Assembly (NCBI RefSeq): GCF_009725995.1
Contig: NZ_RCNS01000003.1
Coordinates: forward strand, 806,001-870,000
Direction of reading: 5' to 3'
From: Zobellia laminariae
GTDB lineage: Bacteria; Bacteroidota; Bacteroidia; Flavobacteriales; Flavobacteriaceae
DNA length: 64,000 bases
Under the pieces are notes generated by a model. The model saw nothing but the letters and a program-made list of their open reading frames with translations, did no database searches and was not told the DNA's origin. The translations under genes were made by a program, and so were the position numbers. Below, one piece after another: positions 1 to 10,456 of the stretch; within the stretch, counting starts at the first letter, position 1; every line of letters begins with the position of its first letter.

Positions 1-62
1 AGTAATGTATAAACAAAATTTTTAAATAGAATGGGAATAACTACTATGTTTGATAATAGGGC

Positions 63-91
63 TTTGTTTTATTAACGATGAGCCTACTTTG
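63..91 (+). promoter_or_regulatory. Candidate Bacteroidota-type promoter for the GH29 gene
   Basis: A TTTG at 63-66 is followed 18 bases later by TACTTTG at 85-91. This is close to the Bacteroidota sigma-A pattern TTTG-N19-TAnnTTTG, although the -7 element is one base short. Transcription would begin near 98, leaving a leader of about 90 bases before the start codon at 188. No transcript evidence is available. Confidence 0.35.
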
Positions 92-187
92 ACACTTTTT
101 AGCTTTTTTGTAGCGAAATAGCTATTCAAATAATTTTAAAAAAATTATACACTTATACACTCTAAATATGAAACTAATTAATCAATT

Positions 188-1828
188 ATGAAAAAATTAT
201 TTATTCTAGCGTTAACCTTTTTAATCAACTTTAATCTTGTGGCACAAGATAATGTTGTGTTTGAACCAACATGGGAATCTTTATCTCAGTACGAAACTCC
301 AGAATGGTTTCGCGATGTAAAATTTGGAATATGGGCACATTGGGGACCTCAAAGCGAACCTGGTTACGATGATTGGTATGCACGCAATATGTATATTGAA
401 AAATCAGCTCAATATAATTTTAACTCAGAAGAAATTAAATTAGGCACAGAAACAAATAGTCAATATCGCTATCATTTAGACCATTACGGTCATCCTTCAG
501 AGTTTGGCTTTAAAGATGTAATTAATGAATGGAAAGCTGAAAAATTTGATGCCGATGCTTTAATAAGTTTATATAAAGATTGCGGTGCTAAGTATTTTAT
601 GGCTATGGCCAATCATCATGATAATTTTGATACTTACAATTCTAAATACCAACCTTGGAATGCTGTTAATGTTGGTCCAAAAAAAGATATTCTGGGCGAA
701 TGGGCAACAGCAGCTCGAAAATATGGACTTCGTTTTGGTGCCAGTGTACATAGCTCTCACGCTTGGTCATGGTATGAAACTTCTCAAGGTTCAGATACCG
801 AAGGCCCTTATGCAGGAATTCCATACGATGGGCACTTAACTAAAAAAGATGGTAAAGGAAAATGGTGGGAAGGTTTAGATCCTCAAGATTTATATGCGCA
901 AAACCATACGCCTAGTAAAGCACACTTGGAATGGAGCTGGGATCCTGAAAGAGGAAGTAGTGTACCAGATAAAGCTTATATGGAAAAGTATTATAACCGT
1001 GTAGTTCAGCTTTGGGACGACTATGATTTAGATCAAATTTATTTTGATGATTTTGTATTACCATTTTATGAGATAGATTCTACTTTAGGACTTAAATTGG
1101 CCGCTCATTTTTATAATGAAAGTACACGAGAAAATGGTAAAAACGAAGCCATTATGAATACTAAAATGCTTAATAAATCTCAACAAGAAGCATTAACCTA
1201 TGATATTGAGCGAAGCAAGGCATCTGGCATTTTAGAAAAACCTTGGCAAACTGATCATTGCATTGGCCGTTGGCATTATGATAAAGAATATTATTATAAA
1301 CATAAATATCAACCCGCTAGTGAAATAATTGATATGTTGGTAGATATTGTTAGCAAGAATGGTAATTTAATGTTGAATTTACCGCTTAGAGGTGATGGTA
1401 CGCTTGACACGGATGCAACAAAAATTATTAAAGAGATAGGCGCATGGCTAAAAGTGAATGGGGAAGCCATTTATAAAACACGCCCTTGGGAAGTGTATGG
1501 CGAAGGGCCATCAACAGAAGAGAAAGAAACGAATTTGGGTGGTATTTATGGGCGTACGGGAAAAACTTTCTCCGCTAATGATATTCGTTTTACACGCTCT
1601 AAGGATAATAAAACTATTTACGCTATTGGTCTAAGATGGCCTGAAAATGGTCATGTAACAATCAAATCTTTATCCCCAACAGCTTCAACAGCAAAAGATG
1701 TCAAGGACGTGTATTTAATTGGGTTTGAAGGGAAGGTTAAATGGGAAATTGATAGTTATGGCCTTCAAGTAAAACTACCTGCAGAGGTAACCTGTTCACA
1801 GGGTTTTGCATTAAAAATTGTGCTATGA
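188..1828 (+). CDS. Alpha-L-fucosidase-like glycoside hydrolase, family GH29
   Basis: A 546-residue secreted enzyme. Residues 1-19 form a signal peptide ending near VAQ. The mature protein has GH29 marks: FGIWAHWGP near residue 45, a double-His block (NHHDNFDTY) near residue 140, and YFDD with Asp287/Asp288, where the family nucleophile lies. GH29 enzymes remove alpha-linked fucose and sometimes related sugars by a retaining mechanism; the true substrate cannot be read from sequence. A sulfatase and a GH117 enzyme follow on the same strand, so it probably trims branches from a sulfated algal galactan in the periplasm or on the cell surface. The length is normal and nothing looks broken. Confidence 0.9.
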   Translation: MKKLFILALTFLINFNLVAQDNVVFEPTWESLSQYETPEWFRDVKFGIWAHWGPQSEPGYDDWYARNMYIEKSAQYNFNSEEIKLGTETNSQYRYHLDHYGHPSEFGFKDVINEWKAEKFDADALISLYKDCGAKYFMAMANHHDNFDTYNSKYQPWNAVNVGPKKDILGEWATAARKYGLRFGASVHSSHAWSWYETSQGSDTEGPYAGIPYDGHLTKKDGKGKWWEGLDPQDLYAQNHTPSKAHLEWSWDPERGSSVPDKAYMEKYYNRVVQLWDDYDLDQIYFDDFVLPFYEIDSTLGLKLAAHFYNESTRENGKNEAIMNTKMLNKSQQEALTYDIERSKASGILEKPWQTDHCIGRWHYDKEYYYKHKYQPASEIIDMLVDIVSKNGNLMLNLPLRGDGTLDTDATKIIKEIGAWLKVNGEAIYKTRPWEVYGEGPSTEEKETNLGGIYGRTGKTFSANDIRFTRSKDNKTIYAIGLRWPENGHVTIKSLSPTASTAKDVKDVYLIGFEGKVKWEIDSYGLQVKLPAEVTCSQGFALKIVL

Positions 1829-2071
1829 AAAAGAGGTTCATCTCATGTAGAAAAGATGATGAACTAAACAAATCTAAAAAATATCAGAGACCACATACAA
1901 GTTTAAATAAAGTTGCTCTAAATATTTTATATTAATTCAGATAAAAACTTTTCCTTTAAAGTAGATGCATTGAAGGAGAAGTTTTATTCTTAAATGAATT
2001 TAATAACCTAAAAGGTTATCTTAAACTAGTAAAAAGAAAGAATATTTCCTTTTACCAAACATTATCCACTA

Positions 2072-3502
2072 ATGAAAATAGGAAAATTAATACCAATTTC
2101 TTGCATTATTTTAAGTATCATTATGATAACCAGCTGCAAGAAACCGCAACCGACAAAAAAGCCAAATATCCTATTTATTTTTGTTGATGATCTTCGACCA
2201 GAATTAAAAAGCTTTGGGGCTGACTATATAAGTTCGCCAAATATAGATTGGTTAGCAAAAAATGGCATGGCCTTTCAAAGACATTTTGTAAATGCACCGA
2301 GTTGTGGCCCATCTCGTTATACCTTATTAACAGGGCAATATGGCCTCGCAGATAATGATGCGCTTTTCAATCGTGCTAATAAAGTTGTACAAGAGGACAA
2401 AACCATAGATCCTAGTATGCCAGAGTGGTTTAGAACACATGGCTATACTACCATTTCGGTCGGGAAAGTATCTCATCATCCTGGGGGAAGGGGTGGAAAG
2501 GATTGGAATGATAGTACTAAAATTGAAATTCCCAAAGGATGGGACAAACATCTTATGCCGGTAGCGAAATGGGAACATCCTCGCGGTGCGATGCACGGTT
2601 TGGCTCATGGTGAAATTAGAGGTGAAAGTGGGACTATGGATGTTTTTCAATCTACTGAAGGTGATGATGCTATTTTTCCTGATGGATTAATTACGAATGA
2701 GGCATTAACACAACTAAATGAGCTAACGACAAATAATGAAAAACCATTTTTTCTCGCCGTAGGCCTAATAAAACCACATTTACCTTTTGGCGCACCAAGC
2801 ACATATTATGACTATTATGCAGAAGTTAAACTACCACCAATTAAGCATCCTCATAAACCTGAAGCGAGAACCACATGGCATGGTTCAGGAGAATTTAATC
2901 AATATAATAAGTGGGAAAAAAACATGAATACAGATACAATTTTTGCTGATGAAGTACGCCGTCATTATGCAGCATGCGTGAGTTATGCCGATGCACAAGC
3001 TGGCAAAATTCTTGCAGAATTGAAACGTACAGGAGCAGATAAGAACACTATTGTTGTACTGTGGGGTGATCATGGTTGGCATCTAGGAGAATATGATGTT
3101 TGGGGAAAACATACTTTATTTGAAGAGTCGTTACGTTCACCTCTAATAATTAAATATCCAGGAATGAAGCTAAAAGGATTTAATACAAATGCCGTAGTCG
3201 AGACATTAGATATCTTCCCCACACTATGTGATTTAACCGGAGTTGAAATTCCCGATTTTGCTCAGGGGGTGTCTCTCAAAGATATATTAGTAGATTCAAA
3301 AACCAAAGGGCACTTTGCTGTTTCTTACCAAAGTAATGCTGCATCAATAAGAACTGAAACCCATAGGATGACGCTTCATAATGATGGTTTCGTAGAATTG
3401 TATGACCATAGAACGATAGAAAATGAAACAAAAAACATAGCAGATAAATATCCCGAGATGGTCGAAGAATTAAAGAAAGCAATAAAAGATAAGATGCAGT
3501 AA
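2072..3502 (+). CDS. Family S1 sulfatase lipoprotein (iduronate-2-sulfatase-like)
   Basis: A 476-residue sulfatase. The N-terminus is a lipoprotein signal with a lipobox ending at Cys22 (ITSC), so it is probably anchored in a membrane. The signature [11 protein letters not shown] places the cysteine that is converted to formylglycine at Cys78. Asp39-Asp40 (FVDDLRP) and the [11 protein letters not shown] block are the usual calcium and active-site residues. The overall pattern suggests the S1_7 type, but the subfamily was not tested. It lies 243 bases after the GH29 gene and before GH117, consistent with desulfation of algal galactan oligosaccharides. It would need a formylglycine-generating or anSME maturase, which is not in this window. 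Confidence 0.9.
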   Translation: MKIGKLIPISCIILSIIMITSCKKPQPTKKPNILFIFVDDLRPELKSFGADYISSPNIDWLAKNGMAFQRHFVNAPSCGPSRYTLLTGQYGLADNDALFNRANKVVQEDKTIDPSMPEWFRTHGYTTISVGKVSHHPGGRGGKDWNDSTKIEIPKGWDKHLMPVAKWEHPRGAMHGLAHGEIRGESGTMDVFQSTEGDDAIFPDGLITNEALTQLNELTTNNEKPFFLAVGLIKPHLPFGAPSTYYDYYAEVKLPPIKHPHKPEARTTWHGSGEFNQYNKWEKNMNTDTIFADEVRRHYAACVSYADAQAGKILAELKRTGADKNTIVVLWGDHGWHLGEYDVWGKHTLFEESLRSPLIIKYPGMKLKGFNTNAVVETLDIFPTLCDLTGVEIPDFAQGVSLKDILVDSKTKGHFAVSYQSNAASIRTETHRMTLHNDGFVELYDHRTIENETKNIADKYPEMVEELKKAIKDKMQ

Positions 3503-3543
3503 TTTAAACCACAAAACCATATATAAAATAATATTCTAAATAG

Positions 3544-3678
3544 CAGAGACTAACTGACCCTAACAATTCAAAGGTTAGAGAACTAGCAGAGGAAGCTGTT
3601 CAAAATTTAGGTTCGTTAGGAACTGATAATTACTTTATAAAAGTACCAGAAAATTATACCGAACTATATCCTGAATAA
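3544..3678 (+). pseudogene. Remnant of a gene 3' end, possibly a sulfatase tail
   Basis: After an in-frame TAG at 3541-3543, an open frame without a start codon encodes about 44 residues, including VRELAEEAVQNLG and ending FIKVPENYTELYPE. The KVRELAEEA-type helix resembles the C-terminal end of arylsulfatases, where a similar phrase follows the last strand. It looks like the surviving tail of a deleted gene in this polysaccharide locus. Assignment to sulfatase is weak; that it was once coding is more likely. Confidence 0.4.
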
Positions 3679-3766
3679 TAATTCATGTTTTGAAAACTAT
3701 TTGATTTGTATTTTCTAAATGAAAATATCCAAACAAACTTCCTCATGGGAGTTTAAATTTAAAAAA

Positions 3767-4975
3767 ATGAAAAATAAAACAAGCATTATCCATTTAATAA
3801 ATTTCCTTGTTATTACTATGTTCTTAGGTTCATGTGATGGACAAAATAGCTCGGAAGAAAATATAAGTGCATCCTACAAAAGATTTAGAGATAGTAAATT
3901 ACGCTATGAAAAGTTTAATGAGTTTTTGACAGATTTTAAGTTTTCAGAGATTGAAGGTATTGGCTATGAAGAAGGTGCTACCCGTAGAGATCCCTCGAGT
4001 ATTATTAAGGTAGATAGTCTTTATTATGTTTGGTACACCCGCCCACAAAAAAATACAAATGTTGTTGGAAGACGAGAAGCTAATGATACTGCACGCGCAT
4101 ACCATTGGGACCTTTCTGATATTTGGTATGCAACTTCAAAGGATGGGTATAAATGGACAGAAAAAGGCATTGCCGTAAAACGCGGTGAAAAAGGGCGTTT
4201 TGATGCACGAACTGTTTGTACTGCAGATATATTGGTAGCCAATAACAAATATTACCTCTTTTATCAGGCGGCAGGAACTTTGGAGCAAGGTCGAATTCCT
4301 TCAGGTAAGTTTGGTGGCGATTTTTTATCGAACAAAATAGGTATGTCTTGGGCTTCAAATCCCAATGGACCTTGGCAATCAATGGATGAGCCTATTTTAG
4401 AAGTTGGTGCTCCTGATCAGTGGGATGGAAATGTCGTTCATGACCCAAGCCTAATTGTACGTGGTGGAAAATATTGGATGTATTATAAAAGCTCACCACG
4501 AACTCCATACATTGTAGAAAACCTTAAAGGAGATGTCTTTAGTAAAAAGTATGGAGATATTGTCAATGCCTGGGGAGTTGCAGTAGCAGATAATCCAGAA
4601 GGACCTTACATAAAATCGAACTATAATCCTGTAGTAGTCGGAGGTCATGAAGTAATTGTTTGGCCCTTTAAAAATGGTGTGTGTGCTTTTGTATCAGAAG
4701 GGCCAGAAAGCCACAGTATTCAATTTGCAGAAGATGGAGTTAACTTTCACCCTGTCGCACACGGCTTAAAAAAACCTGAAGCCGCAGGTTTCTACAGGCC
4801 AGGTAACTTTACTGATACTGACAGCTTACCTGGTCAAGGTGTAACTTGGGGGTTAAGTCATGTACTAGGAGATTGGAACTATCTAAGACGTGTTGATTGT
4901 GATTTAAGCTTAGGAAAAGCAGAAAAAGTAAATGCCACATATCAACAGACAATAGATTGGATGAATAAGAAATAA
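3767..4975 (+). CDS. GH117 family glycoside hydrolase, lipoprotein
   Basis: A beta-propeller exo-hydrolase of about 402 residues. The ATG at 3767 is preferred over one at 3719 because it places a clean lipoprotein signal (FLGSC) at the N-terminus. GH117-like features include EGATRRDPSSII near the start of the propeller, the DARTVCTADIL block, VVHDPSLIV and GGHEVIVWPF. Characterised GH117 enzymes remove 3,6-anhydro-L-galactose (or a related end sugar) from the non-reducing end of agar-type oligosaccharides. The neighbouring sulfatase and GH29 support a role in red-algal galactan use. Clade, and therefore substrate, cannot be settled here. Confidence 0.85.
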   Translation: MKNKTSIIHLINFLVITMFLGSCDGQNSSEENISASYKRFRDSKLRYEKFNEFLTDFKFSEIEGIGYEEGATRRDPSSIIKVDSLYYVWYTRPQKNTNVVGRREANDTARAYHWDLSDIWYATSKDGYKWTEKGIAVKRGEKGRFDARTVCTADILVANNKYYLFYQAAGTLEQGRIPSGKFGGDFLSNKIGMSWASNPNGPWQSMDEPILEVGAPDQWDGNVVHDPSLIVRGGKYWMYYKSSPRTPYIVENLKGDVFSKKYGDIVNAWGVAVADNPEGPYIKSNYNPVVVGGHEVIVWPFKNGVCAFVSEGPESHSIQFAEDGVNFHPVAHGLKKPEAAGFYRPGNFTDTDSLPGQGVTWGLSHVLGDWNYLRRVDCDLSLGKAEKVNATYQQTIDWMNKK

Positions 4976-5640
4976 TCTTAGATTCACAATATGTTCTAAA
5001 TCTTAGAAACATTTATGTCAAAAATAATAAAGCTATAAACGCTGAATTTCAATTTTAGATTAAGCACAGCAATAACTACCAAGGAATTTGGGTTTTATTG
5101 TTGTCACAATATTAATTTTAGGATAGAATGATTAAAATTTACTATTCTTTTAATTTCAATATGAAATTTATTAACAACTGAAAAGAGCGCTTATCTTTTA
5201 TAAGTATTTGATAACGTTGATAGTTTTGTGAAATATGATATAATTTAAAGTAATCAGTTGATTTTTACAAATGTGGCTTATCCCTTTCGAGAATAAAGTT
5301 GTATTCTGACGACTGGACTCGAATTAGCGACCTTTGGGTTATGAGCTCCTCGTTTGGGAAATACTCTACGGTTTTATTGGGCTCAACCGCTATAAAATTA
5401 TAAAATCGTACGCAAAAACGAATGCAGTTTTAATTTTCTGATTATTGATAATATTCTGGATGCAAATTAGGTGAATTTTTTTTGTATTCAGGATATATTA
5501 ATACTATTCTCTTTTATCTGAAATTGATAGCTATCATTTAGTATTAGAACTATTTTCAAAAAGTCTGTAATAGTGGACTTACTATATTAGACTGAACACA
5601 AATTTGAGGGAACTGTTGTTACATAATTTAACTTTGAATT
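4976..5640. other. AT-rich intergenic stretch
   Basis: No open frame of convincing composition was found on either strand. It marks the boundary between the polysaccharide locus and a region of mobile-element debris. The only recognisable item is a tRNA-Met 3' fragment at 5311-5346. Confidence 0.5.
5311..5346 (-). other. tRNA-Met 3' half fragment (attachment-site-like)
   Basis: Read on the minus strand this is the anticodon loop (CTCATAA, anticodon CAT), variable loop and T-arm of a tRNA-Met. It matches the plus-strand copy at 13414 at 33 of 36 positions. It has no 5' half and its acceptor end is lost, so it is not a working tRNA. Such 3' halves are normally left by tyrosine-recombinase elements that integrate into tRNA genes. 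Confidence 0.6.
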
Positions 5641-6160
5641 ATGTCAAGACGAAAAAAGAATTAAATTGTCGAATTAAAGAAAAAGGCAGTAGAGTTAAGC
5701 TTTTCAAGAGATAGCGTAACTCAGGTATGCCGGGAATTGAATATTCCTACTTCTGTACTGAGTCACTGGCGAAGAGAGTCTAATGAATATGGTAATAACA
5801 GTTTTCCAGGTCGTGGAAATCCAAAACTAACAGATCAGCAACGAGAGATTGTTGAATTAAAGAAGAAATTACGAGATTCTGAATTAGAAAATCAGAAATT
5901 AAAAAAGGCGGTGAGCATCTTCCCCGCGAGCGACAGGAAAAATTTAGGTTCATAAAACATCATAAATTTAAATTTCCAGTTGAAAAGATGTGTAAAATGT
6001 TGGGAGTAAGTAAAAGTGGATATTACAATTGGTTAAAATCAGGTCCATCAAAACGATGGTTAGAAAAGGAAGCTATAACCATTGAAATACATACTATTTT
6101 CAGGGTGAACTTTGAGAGTTATGGTTCTCCATGAATTAAAGTGGAGTTGTTAAAACTGGA
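5641..6160 (+). mobile_element. Degenerate IS3-family transposase (orfA/orfB remnants)
   Basis: The frame from 5641 gives MSRRKKN, then an in-frame TAA, then an OrfA-like HTH region (VCRELNIPTSVLSHW) and the typical leucine-zipper helix ([18 protein letters not shown]). Around 5930 the coding shifts to an OrfB-like frame ([13 protein letters not shown], then FESYGSP followed by a stop). The C-terminal DDE domain is absent. IS3 elements make transposase by frameshifting between these two frames, but here at least two nonsense codons and the deletion make it dead. Terminal inverted repeats were not found. Confidence 0.75.
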
Positions 6161-6262
6161 CTTACAACAAAATAGTGAAGATTTAGTTATGAGCTATGTC
6201 ACTACATTTTGATTAATAAATGAAACTGACCTTTTTAAGGAGCAATTATGCATCATTAGAAA

Positions 6263-6472
6263 TTAGACTCCATTAAAACGAATCCCCACCTCCTCATTAA
6301 CCAATCGATTTTCGTTTTCGATTCCACTAAACACAGCATCCTGAATTTCACTATCCCCAGTTAGACGGTAGGTTTTAAAATAAACATCTTCACAATCGAA
6401 AGCGATAATACTCGAAAAATCAAAGCTGAAATGAATGATCGAGCCCTTATTTATAAGACCAATCCCATCTTT
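6263..6472 (-). pseudogene. Unrecognised gene remnant (C-terminal fragment)
   Basis: On the minus strand a 68-codon open frame without a start codon, preceded by an in-frame TGA, has convincing protein-like composition (DCEDVYFKTYRLTGD, then NRLVNEEVGIRFNGV and a stop). No family is recognised. It lies between the dead IS3 copy and a lipoprotein gene, so it is probably the tail of a gene removed during rearrangement. Confidence 0.35.
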
Positions 6473-6960
6473 TCACCCTACAAAATAGGCCTTGAGTCAT
6501 TAGGTCAACTTGAATGTACGCTATAGAAAATCGATTAAGTTATTTTACAAAATTATATTTCACAAAACCTTACTTTGTTTTTTAATTTATAAAGTAGCAA
6601 AATTACCGTTTAACCCCAAGATTGGGATGACTTAAATCCATTAAAGGACGTGAAGAAAGTAGCCAATGTTTTAAATTCAAAAGCCAAACCCACCGCAGGG
6701 CGGTAAAGAGACTGAAATGCAATTATTCAAAAAGTTGGACAAAAAAATTGCATTTGATTTGTACCGACATTTAAATCTGTAAAGGGTAGATCTGTTGCAA
6801 ACAGACGAAGAAAAATCGCCATGTGCATTTATCTTCCCAACGTTTATAATTGCATACGATTTAGTTTGTTAAAAGCGTTATAATTCAGAGGCCTTTAGAT
6901 AATCGTCCCGAATTGCCTTAAAAAGGTATCATTATGTAACCTACACTAAATAGATATGCT
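6473..6960. other. Intergenic stretch, no recognisable content
   Basis: Short patches read like degraded protein, but no frame stays open and no RNA gene or repeat was recognised. Confidence 0.4.
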
Positions 6961-7446
6961 ATGAAAAGCAACTACCTTTTGATACTTGTTTTTGTGATTT
7001 TGGCGTTGTCATCTTGTAAAAAAAATGATGATGAAGTTGCTGTTTCCGATAGGGCCACAGCATTATTGGGGCAATGGAAATATGAATCTATCATGACGGA
7101 CACGGCCGTTGATATTAATGGAGATGGAACCGTCAATATAGATTTGTTCAATACCCAAGAAATTCGCCAATGCATCAAGGACAATCTCACTTTTTTTACC
7201 GAAAGGGGAGAGAATGAAAAAGGCGACTACAGTATCAATGCTAACGGCTTGGCGTGCGAGGAAGACGGCCAGTTTACAAACATTGAAGAAGACCGTTACG
7301 AACTAATAAATGACAATACCATCCGCTTCGATGTTAGAAATGACATGCGTATTATCAAAATGACCAAAACAAAACTTGTGGTCGAAAACGATGATAATTT
7401 AGGTGGCGAAAATGTCATCGTGACAATCACATATAGCAAGAGCTAG
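6961..7446 (+). CDS. Lipocalin-like flavobacterial lipoprotein
   Basis: A 161-residue protein with a lipoprotein signal (ALSSC, Cys19). The rest has the layout of the small lipocalin-like lipoproteins common in flavobacteria: LLGQWKYESI after the signal, a polar central region, a Cys pair (QCI, ACEED) and a C-terminal run of beta strands ending VIVTITY. Members of this group are of unknown function and sit in the outer or cytoplasmic membrane. It is convergent with the traQ remnant, with only 7 bases between stop codons. Confidence 0.7.
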   Translation: MKSNYLLILVFVILALSSCKKNDDEVAVSDRATALLGQWKYESIMTDTAVDINGDGTVNIDLFNTQEIRQCIKDNLTFFTERGENEKGDYSINANGLACEEDGQFTNIEEDRYELINDNTIRFDVRNDMRIIKMTKTKLVVENDDNLGGENVIVTITYSKS

Positions 7447-7453
7447 TTGTGGC

Positions 7454-9860
7454 CTAAACCCTGATAATGTTTCCTGTCGTTTTTTCGCTCCATTGTCCAT
7501 TAGTATCAAGAACCCTTACCTCGTAACGTTGATCTAAATATCTTAGCTTGTCTTCACTTGGTTCCACTTCCAATTCAAAATAGCGTTCAACACCTTGCCC
7601 CTGGGCATCGTTGTAATTAAAGAGCCTAACATCCCATCGGTTGTCAAATCGATTGTATATTCTTATCTCAACTTGTTGAAGAGTAGCCCCATTATAGGCT
7701 TCTGAGCAGTTAGTATTAAAACAAGTATAAATCAATACTTGATAATCACAACCGTTAAAACCGCCACAACTGATATTGTGTTTTTCTCCTTTGGCGGCAA
7801 CTTTTGGTTTTTTTAAAACCGTAACAGATTCGCTTGCGGTCTGTGAAATACCTGTTGAATTCTCAACCCCGAAATCGATGGTAAAACTCTCTTCGGTCAA
7901 TGGAGTAAAATCCAACCGTTCCGAACCATAGGGCAAGGGAATCGTTTCACCTTCACGATAAACTTGACCGTTATAAGTTATGAAGCCCGCATTGGCACCA
8001 GAAAAAGAAAAAGTCATTTCGTAAGTAACTTCGGTATCATGGCCGGCAGTTGCATTTGTTACAAATGAAAACGGAAATTGCCGATCTTGAAAAATGTCTA
8101 CAGAAGGATGGCTAACTGTCAAATCAAAAAACTCTTCGTATTTGTTAAATTGTATATTGACATCTGCCGTTTTTTCTACTTCGGAAGATGAACGAACCTT
8201 AAACTCTATATTATGGTTAGATTCCGAAATTCCCGTATATTTTCCTTGGAAGGAACCGGTTGGAACGGTAAAGCTCTCTCCGGCAGCATAGGTAGTTCCC
8301 TGAAACTCAAATGCACCGTTGCTACTTCCCGTGGAAAAATACATGATATAGGTGTCGCCCCCTATTCCAAGTTCGGTAATATTAAAATTTAAATCCACCA
8401 CATCGCCCGTATTGGCCTGTGATTGGGTCGAATTAACCGTAAAGTCATTTTGTTTGGTTTCCAAATCAATGATAACCGGTCCCACTTCTTGCCCATAATT
8501 ATCTGTTACAATGAACGAAATTTGATGAGAACCTAAACTCTCAGGAATATAGAAAAAAGAGAAATTACCCAACGCTACTGGATAACCTGTTGAGTTCTGT
8601 AAAGTGTTACCATTGATACCAGTAATCTTACCGTTACCTTCTAATATCTCATAGGAAATAGTGTAATCGATATTTTGGGTGTTGCCATTTGATTTGATGT
8701 TGAAGTTGAATTGTGTTCGTTCGTTTAGGGAATACCGAATTGCTTTCCGAATTGCCTGAAAACGTAAAAGGAATATTGGCTACTTCGATTTCAACACTAT
8801 CACGTTTGATTTGTCCATTGGAATCCCTTATATCAAAGTATATTTTTCTTTTGCCCAATTCGGTGCTGGTAAAAGTATAATTATACGAGTTTGGTACGAT
8901 ACTTCTATATTGTCCAGCATCCATTACACCCCCATTGTGATCCCTGACCGTACCACCACCTTCACTTGTTGAAGCAAACGAATGCGTGATTTCATATTCT
9001 ACATCAGATGTTTCATCTTGGGTATTAAGGTCTATGGCTATGGCCAAGTTGGTGTCCAATTGTACTTGGGTAGATGCGGCCGTAGCATTAATGCTAAAAC
9101 CGAGATTCATCACGTTTAAAAGTAATTCCTCAGTCAATGTTGCTCCATCTGGAGCTTTTGCGGTCACAATAAGTTTATGTTCACCGAGTGTTTCGGGAAG
9201 GTATCTCATTTCAGAAATACCCTTAGGCAAATTGAATGGCCTACCTGCATCAAATTCTTGGCCATCAAGATATAGTTTTCCTGTTCCATTTTCAATTTGG
9301 TAAGTAACCTCAAAGTCATTTTGTTTTTCTGGATTTGCGGTTTCCTTGTCCCTTAACAAAGTAACGTTCACAGGGTTTTTGGAGTTGATAATGAATTCGT
9401 TTACTCCTTTATTGAGCAAGAAACTAAAACTGGCATATTTGGCATTGTACGATAACTCCAATTCTTTTTGATTATCGTTGGAATCCCAAGCCAGAAACTT
9501 CACTTTATGCAGTCCTGTGTCTATTGCAACATAGTTATAGTTCCAGTTTCGGTCTGAAATCTTCAGGGTATCGTTTGCACGTATGATATCGCCCTTCATT
9601 GTCAAGAAATGTCCTTTGCTATTATTAGGCGCATATTTCACAAAATAGTCTACCGTAGTAATCTCCTTTTCTGGAACCAATGAAAAGGAAGTGCGGGATG
9701 TTTCAAACAAAAAGTTCTCCCCGTGTTGTTCACCGGTAAAATCAAAATCAAAATCATCCAAGATGACATCTTCAAAATCTTTACTGCAAGCCACTATAAT
9801 GAGGAAGGTCCCTAATAGAAATGCAATTGAAAATCGAGTTGATCGAGTTAATTTTTTCAT
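7454..9860 (-). pseudogene. traQ: TraQ-type conjugal transfer lipoprotein, frameshifted
   Basis: A long lipoprotein of about 800 residues when repaired. It starts at the ATG ending at 9860 (MKKLTRSTRFSIAF, lipobox IVACS) and contains repeated Ig-like beta-sandwich units of the TraQ kind, each with a YEI/YQIENGTGKL-like strand and an LGEHKL or LGSHQI strand. The first frame, up to near 8730, continues in a second frame from NERTQFNFNIK onwards, so one single-base indel near 8720-8735 breaks it. TraQ is the last gene of Bacteroidota conjugation operons and follows traO, as here. The remaining tra genes are missing, so this is the tail of a dead conjugation operon. The multi-repeat length is greater than that of Bacteroides TraQ. 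Confidence 0.75.
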
Positions 9861-9871
9861 TTTCAAAGTTT

Positions 9872-10411
9872 TTAAAAGAGGAAATATCTCAGACCTATGC
9901 CCGCATAAGGATAGAATTTTCCAACATCACTATTGATATGATAATATTCGTTCGCCTTTACCAATAATGAAAAATCGTTACTAAGGGCTATTTCCCCTTC
10001 AACTCCGATGAAAATTCCATATATAAACTGACTCTTGGCATCTAGAATGGCACCATTGGAAAGAAGGCTATTACCGTTATTGATAACTTCATATCCGAAA
10101 ATTCCACCACCACCTAGATTTACACCATACTTCTTAAAGTTCTTTTGTTCCCAAACTTTGATAAAATACCCAGGCTGTACGGTAAAGATGTTATAGGGAA
10201 TATCAAATGACCCCTTATCTTCAGCTATGGCGACAAAAACGCTCAACTGGGCGTAACGGTTTCTGCTCAAGTGATAATTATACGTAGCCATGATACCAAA
10301 ACCATCTTCAGCATAACCACCACTTATTCCCACCGAAGAAGCGTAGTTCCCATTTTGGGAGAATGCCATCGTAGAAAAGAAAAACACAATGATTGATATC
10401 GTTGTCTTCAT
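9872..10411 (-). CDS. traO: Conjugative transfer protein TraO (outer-membrane beta-barrel)
   Basis: A 179-residue protein with a signal peptide (TMAFSQ) and alternating beta strands ending in an aromatic residue (GLRYFLF), as expected for an outer-membrane barrel. The phrases SLLSNGAILDAKSQFIYG and YYHINSDVGKFYPYAG are characteristic of TraO in Bacteroidota conjugative transposons. It is intact and lies 11 bases upstream of traQ on the same strand, which is normal tra order. No other transfer genes are nearby, so it probably has no function now. Confidence 0.8.
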   Translation of the reverse strand: MKTTISIIVFFFSTMAFSQNGNYASSVGISGGYAEDGFGIMATYNYHLSRNRYAQLSVFVAIAEDKGSFDIPYNIFTVQPGYFIKVWEQKNFKKYGVNLGGGGIFGYEVINNGNSLLSNGAILDAKSQFIYGIFIGVEGEIALSNDFSLLVKANEYYHINSDVGKFYPYAGIGLRYFLF

Positions 10412-10456
10412 TATTTAAAAGTGTTACGGTTTCAAGTAAAAAATATAGAATAAGAA

